DNA from: an uncultured Lachnospiraceae bacterium
GTDB taxonomy: Bacteria; Bacillota; Clostridia; Lachnospirales; Lachnospiraceae
Direction: 5' to 3'
Length of the DNA stretch: 64,000 nucleotides
Assembly (NCBI GenBank): GCA_947246015.1
Contig: CAMXQE010000008.1
Span: 40,306-104,305, forward strand
Shown here: positions 1-8,549 of the stretch, piece after piece
How the letters are laid out: each line of letters begins with the position of its first letter
How positions within the stretch are numbered: position 1 is the stretch's first letter
Notes under the pieces: model-generated
Told to the model about the DNA's origin: nothing
Database searches by the model: none
What the model saw: the letters and a program-made list of their open reading frames with translations, nothing else
Position numbers and translations under genes: made by a program

Positions 1-1
1 G

Positions 2-862
2 AAACCCTGTGCAAACCGTGCCATGAACGAATCCGACCTGCTGTTGATGGTAGGGGCAAGGGTGGCGGACCGTGCGGTCAGCCAGCCGGATTTGATTACG
101 AATAACAAGGTGCTGATACATATTGATGTGGACCCGGCGGAAATTGGCAAGAACGTAGGCCCGCATGTTCCGCTGGTAGGGGATGTGAAGCACATTTTTG
201 AAGATTTGGCGGCACAGGAAATCCAGTGTGACCATACCCACTGCTCTTATGGGGAATGGATAAAGACACTGGACCGCTACCGGACCGAGATGGAAGTGAA
301 GCGCAATCCTAAGAAAGAATATGTAGACCCTGCAAAGTTTATCACCATGCTTTCGGACAAAATGCAGGAGGATGGCATTTATGTGGCGGATGTGGGGCAG
401 AACCAGATATGGTCCTGCGGTTATCATATCGTGCGGAAAGGCCGTTTCCTTACATCAGGCGGTATGGGAACCATGGGATATTCCATTCCTGCGGCTATGG
501 GCGCAAAGCTGGCGGATAAGAGCAGACAGGTGATTGCCGTATGCGGGGACGGTTCGTTCCAGATGTCCATGATGGAGCTTGCCACCATGCGCCAGCATGA
601 CATTCCGGTGAAAATCGTAGTACTGAAAAACAATTATCTCGGTATGGTAAGGGAGTTCCAGCATTATAACTACAAGGACAATTATTCCGTGGTGGATTTG
701 TCCGGCAGTCCGGACCTGGAGAAACTGGTAGCGGCGTATGACATGGATTTCCTGCGGCTGTCCAATATGGAACATGCAGAGGAAACCATAGATGCCTTTT
801 TGAAAGAGGATAAATCCATGCTGTTAGAGTGTATCATAGACCCCATGGATTTGGTGAAATAG
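2..862 (+). CDS. ilvB: Acetolactate synthase large subunit, C-terminal part (5' end outside window)
   Basis: The last 286 codons of the catalytic, thiamine-diphosphate dependent subunit of acetolactate synthase, which condenses two pyruvates (or pyruvate with 2-oxobutyrate) in the first shared step of branched-chain amino-acid synthesis. The reading frame is open from base 2, so the ATG at 23 is internal. The end of the central FAD/Rossmann-like domain (VGDV about codon 59) is followed by the TPP domain, with the cofactor motif GDGSFQMSMMELA near bases 546-585 and the paired Asn of KNNYLGMV near 628-650. The small subunit starts 13 bases after the stop, behind a strong AGGAGGAGA ribosome site, so the two are an operon. 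Family assignment is secure; only the N-terminal half is unseen. Confidence 0.95.
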   Translation, partial: KPCANRAMNESDLLLMVGARVADRAVSQPDLITNNKVLIHIDVDPAEIGKNVGPHVPLVGDVKHIFEDLAAQEIQCDHTHCSYGEWIKTLDRYRTEMEVKRNPKKEYVDPAKFITMLSDKMQEDGIYVADVGQNQIWSCGYHIVRKGRFLTSGGMGTMGYSIPAAMGAKLADKSRQVIAVCGDGSFQMSMMELATMRQHDIPVKIVVLKNNYLGMVREFQHYNYKDNYSVVDLSGSPDLEKLVAAYDMDFLRLSNMEHAEETIDAFLKEDKSMLLECIIDPMDLVK

Positions 863-875
863 GAGGAGAGAAGGA

Positions 876-1364
876 ATGAAAAGAATTTATTCTGTTTCAG
901 TGGAAAACCGTTCCGGTGTACTCTGCAAGGTGGCTGGATTGTTCTCAAGAAGGTGTTTCAATATAGATTCCCTTGCCGTGGGGGAAACTGACGATCCGGC
1001 AGTATCCTGCATGACTATTGTCAGCAGCGGGGATGAGAGGACGATTGAACAGATTGAAAAGCAGTTGAATAAAAAACTGGATGTCATTAAGGTAAAGACC
1101 TTTGATGAGAATGCCAGCATCAGCAGAGAGTTAATGCTGGTAAAGGTAAAATACAACCGCGGCAACCGCAGGGATATTATGGAAAACTGCGATATTATGA
1201 AAGCACAGATTGTGGACATGTCCAAGAATACCATGATTATCCAGATATGCGATGAACCGGAGCGGATACAGCTCTTTCTGAAGATGTTGCAGACCATCAG
1301 TATCGTGGAAGTGGCACGGACAGGGACTTTGGCTCTTCCCAAGTGTAAGGATGCGGAAAATTGA
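876..1364 (+). CDS. ilvN: Acetolactate synthase small (regulatory) subunit, first copy
   Basis: 162 residues, the usual size of the valine-sensing subunit of acetolactate synthase. An N-terminal ACT domain (about residues 4-75; begins YSVSVENRSGVLCKVAGLF, with the typical NIDSLAVG strand-turn) is followed by the C-terminal ALS_ss_C half. It binds the large subunit encoded just upstream, raises its activity and confers feedback inhibition. Start ATG 876 is 5-10 bases behind AGGAGAGAAGG. A second, closely similar subunit follows 150 bases later behind its own promoter. This copy is the more diverged of the two in the ACT loop (ETDDPAVSCMT against VTADPRFTRIT). Confidence 0.92.
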   Translation: MKRIYSVSVENRSGVLCKVAGLFSRRCFNIDSLAVGETDDPAVSCMTIVSSGDERTIEQIEKQLNKKLDVIKVKTFDENASISRELMLVKVKYNRGNRRDIMENCDIMKAQIVDMSKNTMIIQICDEPERIQLFLKMLQTISIVEVARTGTLALPKCKDAEN

Positions 1365-1452
1365 ATGCGGCGGCTTAAACATTGATTGTTACTGTCACAG
1401 AGTGAGTAGTAACTGCCTGAATTTAGTCTGATAAAGAATTAAAGCATTCGTA

Positions 1453-1481
1453 TTGACTTTTCCGTATGCAGTTGCTAAAAT
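1453..1481 (+). promoter_or_regulatory. Sigma-A type promoter of the second ilvN copy
   Basis: TTGACT at 1453-1458 and TAAAAT at 1476-1481 with a 17-base spacer; the -10 is extended (TGc before it). It lies 36 bases before the start codon at 1517, so the second small subunit and ilvC can be transcribed apart from ilvB and the first copy. Confidence 0.7.
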
Positions 1482-1516
1482 AGAGGTCGAGCGTTGAAAT
1501 GGAACGGAGGATTCAT

Positions 1517-2020
1517 ATGCATAAAAAAGTTTTTCAGCTTTTGGTGGATAATACGTCCGGTGTTTTAAGCCGGATATCCGGTCTGTTTTCCAGACGGGGA
1601 TATAATATTGAGAGCATTACGGCAGGCGTGACTGCAGATCCCAGGTTTACACGGATTACTATCGTAACATCGGGAGACGATGAGATTCTGGATCAGATAG
1701 AAAAACAGGTGGAGAAGCTGGTGGACGTACGGGATATAAAAATTTTGGAGCCGGACGACAGTGTGTACAGGGAATTGGTACTGATTAAAGTGAAGGCGGC
1801 GGCGAAAGAGCGGCAGGCGGTTATTTCGGTAGCAGATATTTTCCGTGCAAAGATTGTGGATGTGGCGCCGGAGAGCCTTGTGGTGGAGCTTACGGGTGCG
1901 CAGTCTAAGATTGAGGCATTCATCAGCCTGTTGGACGGTTATGAGATTCTGGAACTGGCAAGAACCGGTATTACGGGCCTGGGGCGCGGCATTGAGAATG
2001 TGACTTATCTGGAAGACTGA
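1517..2020 (+). CDS. ilvN: Acetolactate synthase small subunit, second copy
   Basis: 167 residues with the same build as the preceding gene: ACT domain (about residues 4-76, FQLLVDNTSGVLSRISGLF, NIESITAG) and the ALS_ss_C half (about 80-160). It regulates the acetolactate synthase catalytic subunit. An in-frame ATG at 1499 exists, but ATG 1517 is preferred because CGGAGG (1505-1510) lies six bases before it and homologues begin at this Met-His-Lys. It has its own promoter and is followed by ilvC after 82 bases. Two adjacent small subunits for one visible large subunit suggests gene duplication with divided regulation, or pairing with a second large subunit elsewhere; the sequence cannot decide. 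Confidence 0.92.
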   Translation: MHKKVFQLLVDNTSGVLSRISGLFSRRGYNIESITAGVTADPRFTRITIVTSGDDEILDQIEKQVEKLVDVRDIKILEPDDSVYRELVLIKVKAAAKERQAVISVADIFRAKIVDVAPESLVVELTGAQSKIEAFISLLDGYEILELARTGITGLGRGIENVTYLED

Positions 2021-2027
2021 TTTTTGA

Positions 2028-3122
<1,095 letters not shown>

Positions 3123-3155
3123 TGAATAATTATCATTAATGATTTTGGAATCTGG

Positions 3156-3184
3156 ATGCTCCTGGCTTTGGGTCAGGAGCATTT
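3156..3184 (+). terminator. Intrinsic terminator after ilvC
   Basis: A nine-base-pair perfect stem, ATGCTCCTG (3156-3164) with CAGGAGCAT (3174-3182), nine-base loop, followed by only a short T run. It probably ends or attenuates the ilv transcript. It also argues against starting the next gene at the ATG inside the stem. Confidence 0.55.
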
Positions 3185-3209
3185 GCCATATAGGAAGGAG
3201 GGGCGGCTG

Positions 3210-3614
3210 ATGGAATGGGAAAAGGGGTTAAAGAGGAAGAAGCGGCTTTTATCTGCGGGAATTTTTCTTATATTGCTTGTTGTGGAATGTTTGATTGCAT
3301 TATATGTGAGGGACCGTTTCATACGTCCTTACGTGGGAGATATGCTGGTAGTCATCCTCTTATATTTTTTTATACGGATTCTGTTTCCGGAGGGAATCAG
3401 ACGGCTTCCTTTGTGGGTATTTCTCTTTGCCGCGGCAGTGGAAATCAGCCAGTATTTTCATTTGGCGGCGCTTCTCGGAGTAGAGCATATAAGGGCGGCA
3501 AGGATGATTCTTGGGGCTACTTTTGACTGGAAAGATATCGGCTGCTATGGCGTGGGGTGTCTGCTGTTGGCGTGGGTGGAGAAAAAGGGTATGAAGGAGC
3601 GAAGGAAGAAATAA
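3210..3614 (+). CDS. DUF2809 family membrane protein
   Basis: A small integral membrane protein of 134 residues matching the DUF2809 pattern; function unknown. Four hydrophobic segments are visible (about residues 15-33, 42-58, 65-82 and 105-122). Family-like signatures are the charged stretch RDRFIRPYVGDMLVV, the second helix pair with EISQYFHLAALLG and the C-terminal TFDWKDIGCYGVG. Start ATG 3210 is chosen because AAGGAGGG ends seven bases before it; the longer reading from 3156 would begin within the terminator hairpin. It sits between the ilv genes and the cysK-like gene without a visible functional link. Confidence 0.8.
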   Translation: MEWEKGLKRKKRLLSAGIFLILLVVECLIALYVRDRFIRPYVGDMLVVILLYFFIRILFPEGIRRLPLWVFLFAAAVEISQYFHLAALLGVEHIRAARMILGATFDWKDIGCYGVGCLLLAWVEKKGMKERRKK

Positions 3615-3685
3615 AATAGATAGAAAGCAGATATAAAGTGCATGTGGAAATCATGGAAAAATCAGGAAAGGAATTGGAAAAGTAT

Positions 3686-4615
3686 ATGATATATGACAAC
3701 ATACTGGATGCCATCGGACATACACCGATGATACGATTGAACCGCATGAATGACAATCCGGAGAGTGCGGAGGTGCTGGTAAAGTTCGAGGGGCTGAATG
3801 TAGGAGGGTCCATTAAGACGCGGACGGCATACAATATGATTCGTCAGGCGGAAAAAGAAGGGCTGATACATAAGGATACGGTTATCGTAGAGCCGACCAG
3901 CGGGAATCAGGGTATTGGTCTGGCATTAATCGGAGCGGTCAGGGGATACCGTACCGTGATTATCATGCCTGACTCAGTCAGTGAGGAACGCAGGAAGCTG
4001 GTGAATCATTATGGAGCGGAAGTGATACTGGTTCATGATGCGGGAAATATCGGGGAATGTATCGACGAATGCCTTGCTACCGCAATGCGGATGGCAAAGG
4101 AAGATTCTAACGTCTATATACCGCAGCAGTTCGAGAATCCGGCAAATCCCATGGTACATAAGCATCATACAGGACTGGAGATTATGGAGCAGGTGGCAGG
4201 ACCCATCCACGGGTTCTGTTCCGGTATCGGCACAGGCGGCACTATCAGCGGTATCGGGGAAGTATTGAAAGCCCAGAACCCGGAGATTCTTATATGGGCG
4301 GTGGAGCCGGAAAATGCGGCAATACTGGCAGGAGGAACAATAGGGACTCATTTGCAGATGGGAATCGGTGACGGGCTGATTCCGGGGAACCTGAACCGGA
4401 AGATTTATGATGATGTTTACATTGTTTCCGATGAGGAAGCGATATGTACCGCCAAAGATTTAGCCCGGATGGAAGGCATTATGTGCGGCATTTCCAGCGG
4501 AACCAATGTGGCGGCTGCCTTAAAGATGGCAAAGAAACTGGGAAAAGGAAAAACAGTAGTTACCGTGCTGCCTGATACGGCAGAGCGCTATTTTTCTACG
4601 CCTTTATTTTCGTAA
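3686..4615 (+). CDS. cysK: Cysteine synthase family PLP enzyme (CysK-like)
   Basis: 309 residues, a fold-type II PLP enzyme of the O-acetylserine sulfhydrylase family, expected to make cysteine from O-acetylserine and sulfide. PLP lysine is K44 in GGSIKTR; the substrate loop is TSGNQG (71-76); the phosphate-binding GTGGTISGIG and the C-terminal DTAERYFST are present. Two positions differ from textbook CysK: the lysine motif reads S-I-K-T-R rather than S-V-K-D-R, and the loop reads TSGNQG rather than TSGNTG. It may therefore use another acceptor or nucleophile. Starts at GTG 3638 and ATG 3653 are possible in the same frame; 3686 matches the family N-terminus MIYDNILDAIGHTP. No clear promoter was seen. 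Confidence 0.85.
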   Translation: MIYDNILDAIGHTPMIRLNRMNDNPESAEVLVKFEGLNVGGSIKTRTAYNMIRQAEKEGLIHKDTVIVEPTSGNQGIGLALIGAVRGYRTVIIMPDSVSEERRKLVNHYGAEVILVHDAGNIGECIDECLATAMRMAKEDSNVYIPQQFENPANPMVHKHHTGLEIMEQVAGPIHGFCSGIGTGGTISGIGEVLKAQNPEILIWAVEPENAAILAGGTIGTHLQMGIGDGLIPGNLNRKIYDDVYIVSDEEAICTAKDLARMEGIMCGISSGTNVAAALKMAKKLGKGKTVVTVLPDTAERYFSTPLFS

Positions 4616-4737
4616 ATATTCCGTTGGCCTGTATCCCCGCAGTGTACAGCGGGACTGCAGGCTCATAACATGGAACGGCAGTATCCAATCAGTGTATCCA
4701 TTGCCCCGCTGACTCAGGCTGCAGCAAGGGTAATTTC

Positions 4738-4766
4738 TTGACATGTACGGATAATCATAGGATAAT
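4738..4766 (+). promoter_or_regulatory. Promoter of the AlbA_2 regulator gene
   Basis: A perfect TTGACA (4738-4743), 17-base spacer and GATAAT (4761-4766). The predicted transcript starts about 4774, 70 bases before the ATG at 4843, which rules out the longer in-frame start at 4738. Confidence 0.7.
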
Positions 4767-4842
4767 AATAATCAAGCATGGAAATGCTATGTATAACCGA
4801 CACAATGACTGTTTGAATGGCGCAGTAAACGGAGGCAGCAAT

Positions 4843-5283
4843 ATGACCAGAGAAGAGATTCTTGCCGGTGAATCCAAGAATGTGGAATTCAAGGTGGGCA
4901 GACCGGAGAAAAGTATAAAATATATGAAGTCCGTTGTTGCCTTTGCCAATGGAAAAGGCGGACGCATTGTCTTCGGAATTGACGACAATACCAAAGAGAT
5001 TATCGGGATTCCGGAGGAGAGCGTTTTCCGTGAGATGGATGCTATTACAAATGCAATTTCGGATAGCTGTGAGCCGGTTATTGTTCCGGATGTTTATCCT
5101 CAGACGATTGGCGGGAAAACCATCATTATCGCCGAAATCAGTGCAGGAAAACAGAAGCCCTATTACATCAGGCAGGATGGTATTACCGATGGCGTTTACA
5201 TACGTGTGTCAGGAACTTCAAGAAAAGCAGACAGGGCAATGACTCAGGAGATGTATTATGCATCCGGGGGGCCGCTCCTATGA
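4843..5283 (+). CDS. AlbA_2 (Schlafen-type) domain protein, N-terminal piece of a split gene
   Basis: 146 residues holding an AlbA_2/divergent AAA_4 domain, a putative nucleic-acid binding module found in Schlafen-like bacterial regulators. Typical segments are GESKNVEFK near the N-terminus, VVAFANGKGGRIVFGID (about 29-45), then PYYIRQDGITDGVYIRVSGTSRKAD and MTQEMYYAS. ATG 4843 has GGAGG at 4831-4835. In intact relatives the chain continues with GRSYDTVI; here that continuation lies in the +1 frame and the present frame runs to a stop at 5281-5283. The break is at a run of six G (5266-5271); five G would restore one continuous protein. The next entry holds the rest. Confidence 0.8.
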   Translation: MTREEILAGESKNVEFKVGRPEKSIKYMKSVVAFANGKGGRIVFGIDDNTKEIIGIPEESVFREMDAITNAISDSCEPVIVPDVYPQTIGGKTIIIAEISAGKQKPYYIRQDGITDGVYIRVSGTSRKADRAMTQEMYYASGGPLL

Positions 5284-6283
5284 TACCGTTATCCGTAAGG
5301 ATTTAACTGTATCTGGGGAGAATATTGAGAAGCTCTGCTCTGATATGAAAGAGGTTGCTCTTGCCAATTGTAAAAATACAGCACAGCGCCAGTCGGTAAA
5401 GAATGTGACAAAAAATGTCCTGTTGAATTGGGGAGTCTTAGCTGAGGATGAAGAAGGTGTTATTCATCCGACTAATGCATATATTTTCCTGACCGGACAA
5501 GATGCTTTTCTGTCAAAAATTCAATGTGGTATGTTTAAAGGAACGACACGTGCGGTGTTTGTAGACAAGCGTGATTATGAAGGCCCGCTGTGGCGGCAGG
5601 CTGAAGAAGCATTTCAGTTTGTTCTGCGAAACATTCGTCTTGGAGCAAAAATTGAGGGACTTTATCGTAAGGATATTTACGAGCTGCCGCCGGACAGTAT
5701 TCGTGAGCTTATAATTAATGCAGTGATGAATTGCAGCTTCCTGCAATCGTCACATATTCAGGTCGCTATTTACGATGACCGTCTTGAAATCACTTCACCG
5801 GGCGGCCTGATGCCGGGAGTGACTATCGACAGAATGAAAGAGGGTTATTCCCAAATCAGGAACAGGGCGCTGGCTCATGCATTTTCCTATATGAATCTGA
5901 TAGAAGGCTGGGGCACAGGCATTCCGAGATTGCTTCGGGAAATGAAGGAGTACGGACTTCCTGAGCCGGAGTTTGTTGATATGGAGATTGCACTGCGGAT
6001 AAATTTATTCAGGAGTCTGAGCAACAGCAGAAATGGCACTAACCAAGAAACTGGCCAGGAAACTAACCAAGAAACTGGCCAGGAAATGATGAATGGGCAG
6101 AGTTCTCGTGAAAAAGTTATAAATGAAATTAGTTCAAATTCTTTTATCACACAGGTAAAACTTGCAGAGAGAACAGGATTGTCAAGGAGCGGAGTAAAAT
6201 ATATTTTGAAACAACTGCAAAATGAAGGACTTTTGGAAAGAGTCGGCTCCACCAAGAAAGGGCAGTGGATAATTAAAAAATAA
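5258..6283 (+). CDS. AlbA_2/ATPase-like transcriptional regulator, C-terminal piece (HATPase_c_4 and winged helix)
   Basis: 341 residues forming the C-terminal two-thirds of the regulator begun by the preceding gene. Residues about 1-140 continue the linker region; about 140-250 resemble the HATPase_c_4 module (ELIINAVMNCSF, DDRLEITSPGGLMPG, GWGTGIPRLLREMKE); about 280-341 are a winged helix-turn-helix (ITQVKLAERTGLSRSGVKYIL). A Q/E/T repeat links the last two. The ATG at 5258 has AGGAG (5246-5250) seven bases upstream, so this piece could be translated on its own, overlapping the first by 26 bases. Alternatives are a recent frameshift mutation, slippage at the G6 run, or a base-calling error. 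Target genes are unknown. Confidence 0.75.
   Translation: MHPGGRSYDTVIRKDLTVSGENIEKLCSDMKEVALANCKNTAQRQSVKNVTKNVLLNWGVLAEDEEGVIHPTNAYIFLTGQDAFLSKIQCGMFKGTTRAVFVDKRDYEGPLWRQAEEAFQFVLRNIRLGAKIEGLYRKDIYELPPDSIRELIINAVMNCSFLQSSHIQVAIYDDRLEITSPGGLMPGVTIDRMKEGYSQIRNRALAHAFSYMNLIEGWGTGIPRLLREMKEYGLPEPEFVDMEIALRINLFRSLSNSRNGTNQETGQETNQETGQEMMNGQSSREKVINEISSNSFITQVKLAERTGLSRSGVKYILKQLQNEGLLERVGSTKKGQWIIKK
6038..6085 (+). repeat. Tandem 24-base repeat, two perfect copies
   Basis: The unit begins ACTAACCAAGAA and ends CTGGCCAGGAA; copies at 6038-6061 and 6062-6085 are identical. It encodes TNQETGQE twice in the linker between the ATPase-like module and the winged helix of the AlbA_2 regulator. The length is a multiple of three, so copy-number change keeps the frame. 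Confidence 0.85.
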
Positions 6284-6291
6284 AAGTGATT

Positions 6292-6327
6292 CTCAAAGCA
6301 TCAATATGAGGCTTTGGAGATGTTTTA
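6292..6327 (+). terminator. Possible weak terminator after the AlbA_2 gene
   Basis: CTCAAAGC (6292-6299) can pair with GCTTTGGAG (6311-6319) with one bulge, followed by a TTTT run at 6322-6325. The stem is imperfect and the T run short. Confidence 0.3.
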
Positions 6328-6434
6328 GAAAAGTATGAACAGATACTATTTTTCATTTTTTGTCGAATGTGTTACAATTTTTATAGTGCCGGTACATGGC
6401 AGGAAAAAACGAGAATGACAGGAGGAATGGAAAC

Positions 6435-7697
6435 ATGGGAATGACAATGACCCAGAAGATTCTGGCGGCACATGCCGGACTGGAGAAGGTGGAGGCAGGG
6501 CAGTTAATAGAAGCAGATTTGGATTTAGTGCTTGGAAATGATATTACGAGTCCGGTAGCCATCAAAGAAATGGAAAAAATGAACGTGGAAGGTGTATTTG
6601 ACAAAGATAAGATTGCTTTGGTGCCGGACCATTTCGTGCCGAATAAGGATATTAAGTCGGCGGAGCATTGCAAGTGTGTCCGGGAATTTGCTTACCGCAA
6701 TGAAATCACGAATTATTTTGAAGTGGGAGAAATGGGAATCGAACATGCGCTGCTGCCGGAAAAGGGCCTTACCGTGGCAGGGGATGTGATTATCGGAGCG
6801 GATTCCCATACGTGTACATACGGCGCATTGGGGGCATTTTCCACCGGTGTAGGCAGTACGGACATGGCAGCGGGAATGGCAACGGGAAAAGCATGGTTCA
6901 AAGTGCCGGGGGCAATTAAGTTCAATATTGTGGGAAAACCTTCGGAATGGGTGAGCGGCAAAGACGTGATTCTCCATATCATCGGCATGATAGGCGTGGA
7001 CGGTGCGCTGTATAAATCCATGGAATTTGTGGGAGAGGGGATTGGAAACCTTTCCATGGACGACCGTTTTACCATTGCCAATATGGCGATTGAGGCAGGC
7101 GGCAAAAACGGTATTTTCCCGGTGGACGCTTTGGCGGAGGCTTATATGAAAGAGCACTCTAAGAAGGAGTATACGATATATGAAGCGGATGAGGATGCGG
7201 TATATGACGAGGAATATACCATTGATTTAAGCACCCTGCGCCCTACGGTGGCATTTCCCCACCTGCCGGAAAATACGAAGACCATAGATGAAATTAAAGA
7301 TGATATCAAAATCGACCAGGTAGTTATCGGTTCTTGTACCAATGGGCGGCTGGATGACCTGCGCGTGGCGGCAAAGGTATTGGCGGGCAGGCATGTGGCA
7401 AAGGGAATGCGCTGTATCATTATTCCTGCCACACAGGCGATTTATATGCAGGCAATGGAGGAAGGGCTTTTGAAAACCTTCATCGAAGCAGGCGCTATTG
7501 TGAGTACCCCTACCTGCGGTCCCTGCCTCGGCGGATATATGGGAATCCTTGCGGAAGGAGAGCGCTGCGTTTCTACCACAAACCGTAACTTTGTAGGACG
7601 TATGGGGCATGTGAAATCGGAAATTTATCTGGCAAGTCCTGCGGTGGCAGCAGCCAGCGCCGTTACGGGAAAAATTTCCTGTCCCTGCCAGTTATAG
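6435..7697 (+). CDS. leuC: 3-isopropylmalate dehydratase large subunit
   Basis: 420 residues, the short LeuC type common in Clostridia and Archaea. Together with LeuD it isomerises 2-isopropylmalate to 3-isopropylmalate in leucine synthesis through a 4Fe-4S cluster. The three cluster cysteines are visible in [11 protein letters not shown] and in [23 protein letters not shown] is the substrate region. Start ATG 6435 is eight bases after AGGAGGA; the ATG at 6396 lacks such a site. leuD follows after 75 bases. A TACAAT at 6373-6378 could be a -10 but has no good -35. Assignment to isopropylmalate rather than homoaconitate rests on pathway context (ilv genes nearby). Confidence 0.93.
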   Translation: MGMTMTQKILAAHAGLEKVEAGQLIEADLDLVLGNDITSPVAIKEMEKMNVEGVFDKDKIALVPDHFVPNKDIKSAEHCKCVREFAYRNEITNYFEVGEMGIEHALLPEKGLTVAGDVIIGADSHTCTYGALGAFSTGVGSTDMAAGMATGKAWFKVPGAIKFNIVGKPSEWVSGKDVILHIIGMIGVDGALYKSMEFVGEGIGNLSMDDRFTIANMAIEAGGKNGIFPVDALAEAYMKEHSKKEYTIYEADEDAVYDEEYTIDLSTLRPTVAFPHLPENTKTIDEIKDDIKIDQVVIGSCTNGRLDDLRVAAKVLAGRHVAKGMRCIIIPATQAIYMQAMEEGLLKTFIEAGAIVSTPTCGPCLGGYMGILAEGERCVSTTNRNFVGRMGHVKSEIYLASPAVAAASAVTGKISCPCQL

Positions 7698-7772
7698 GAT
7701 AAAATATTAATAAGGAAATAAATTTTAAGAAAGGAAAGATGCAGGCATTTTGCCTGAATCTTGGTGCAAAAT

Positions 7773-8264
7773 ATGAAATCAGCAAAAGGAACAGTGTTTA
7801 AATACGGTGATAATGTGGACACGGATGTGATTATTCCGGCAAGGTATCTGAATTCTTCCGAGCCGGCGGAACTTGCTGCACATTGCATGGAGGATATTGA
7901 TAAGGAATTTATAAATAAGGTGCAGAAAGGCGATATTATTGTGGCAGATAAGAACTTTGGCTGCGGCTCTTCCAGAGAACATGCGCCCATCGCCATTAAG
8001 GCGGCGGGGGTAAGCTGTGTAATCGCGGAAACGTTCGCGAGGATTTTCTACCGCAATGCCATCAACATCGGTCTGCCGATTATCGAATGTCCGGAGGCTT
8101 CCAAAGGAATTGAAGCAGGAGATGAAGTAGAAGTGGATTTTGATTCCGGCGTAATCACCAATCTGACAAAAGGAACAAAATTCCAGGGGCAGGCATTTCC
8201 GGAGTTTATGCAGAAAATCATTGCTGCGGAGGGGCTGGTGAATTATATCAATCGTAAGGCGTAA
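7773..8264 (+). CDS. leuD: 3-isopropylmalate dehydratase small subunit
   Basis: 163 residues, the swivel-domain subunit that completes LeuC. Typical motifs are [15 protein letters not shown] near the N-terminus and [14 protein letters not shown] (about 63-76), which lines the active site. ATG 7773 matches the family N-terminus, yet no Shine-Dalgarno lies close to it: the nearest purine run, AAGGAAAG (7731-7738), is 35 bases away. Between them sits a CAGGCA/TGCCTG hairpin (7742-7756), which would shorten the distance if folded. TTG 7761 in frame is an alternative start. Translation may depend on coupling or on the hairpin. A clear terminator follows the gene. Confidence 0.93.
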   Translation: MKSAKGTVFKYGDNVDTDVIIPARYLNSSEPAELAAHCMEDIDKEFINKVQKGDIIVADKNFGCGSSREHAPIAIKAAGVSCVIAETFARIFYRNAINIGLPIIECPEASKGIEAGDEVEVDFDSGVITNLTKGTKFQGQAFPEFMQKIIAAEGLVNYINRKA

Positions 8265-8297
8265 GGAAATCATATAAGGGATGTATCAAAGGAAGAG

Positions 8298-8330
8298 CAG
8301 GCGTTAAAAATGCCTGTTTTTCTTTTCTTT
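8298..8330 (+). terminator. Intrinsic terminator after leuD
   Basis: CAGGCGTT (8298-8305) pairs with AATGCCTG (8309-8316) with one G-U pair, followed by a long T-rich tail to about 8330. Ends the leuCD unit. Confidence 0.85.
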
Positions 8331-8505
8331 TCCTGATTCAACAGGATTGGACTGTCCGGACAGCTGTTCACTCATGCTGATTTATCCAATGTGGGAAATA
8401 AGGTATTTTTTTGGAAATTTGAAAAATCAGGCAATAGCAGCACTAACCAGAAAAGGATGAAATACTTTTCACTTGCAGAAAATAAATGAAATTCATATGT
8501 ATTTG

Positions 8506-8514
8506 TGGTAGAAT
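8506..8514 (+). promoter_or_regulatory. Extended -10 promoter of the TPR gene
   Basis: TGgTAGAAT at 8506-8514 with no good -35 element at the expected distance. The predicted start of transcription is about 8521, so an ATG at 8523 would be nearly leaderless and ATG 8550 is the likelier start of the following gene. Confidence 0.45.
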
Positions 8515-8549
8515 AGAACAAAATGGAAGAGAAAGACTGGGGGAACCGT

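Noticed and set aside
23..862. ATG at 23 as the ilvB start
   Set aside because: The frame is open from base 2 and the protein from 23 would be only the C-terminal half of the family; the gene starts before the window.
1388..1413. Hairpin GTTACT...AGTAAC as a T-box or attenuator
   Set aside because: It lacks T-box elements, a T tract and an alternative fold; the promoter at 1453 lies downstream of it.
3156..3209. Longer start for the DUF2809 gene
   Set aside because: The ATG lies in the stem of the ilvC terminator, and ATG 3210 has an excellent ribosome site.
6360..6378. TTGTCG...TACAAT promoter for leuC
   Set aside because: Spacing is only seven bases; no acceptable -35 exists at 16-18 bases from the TACAAT.
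7739..7801. Leader peptide gene before leuD
   Set aside because: The 20-codon frame has only two Leu codons, no attenuator stems and overlaps leuD out of frame; kept only as a note.
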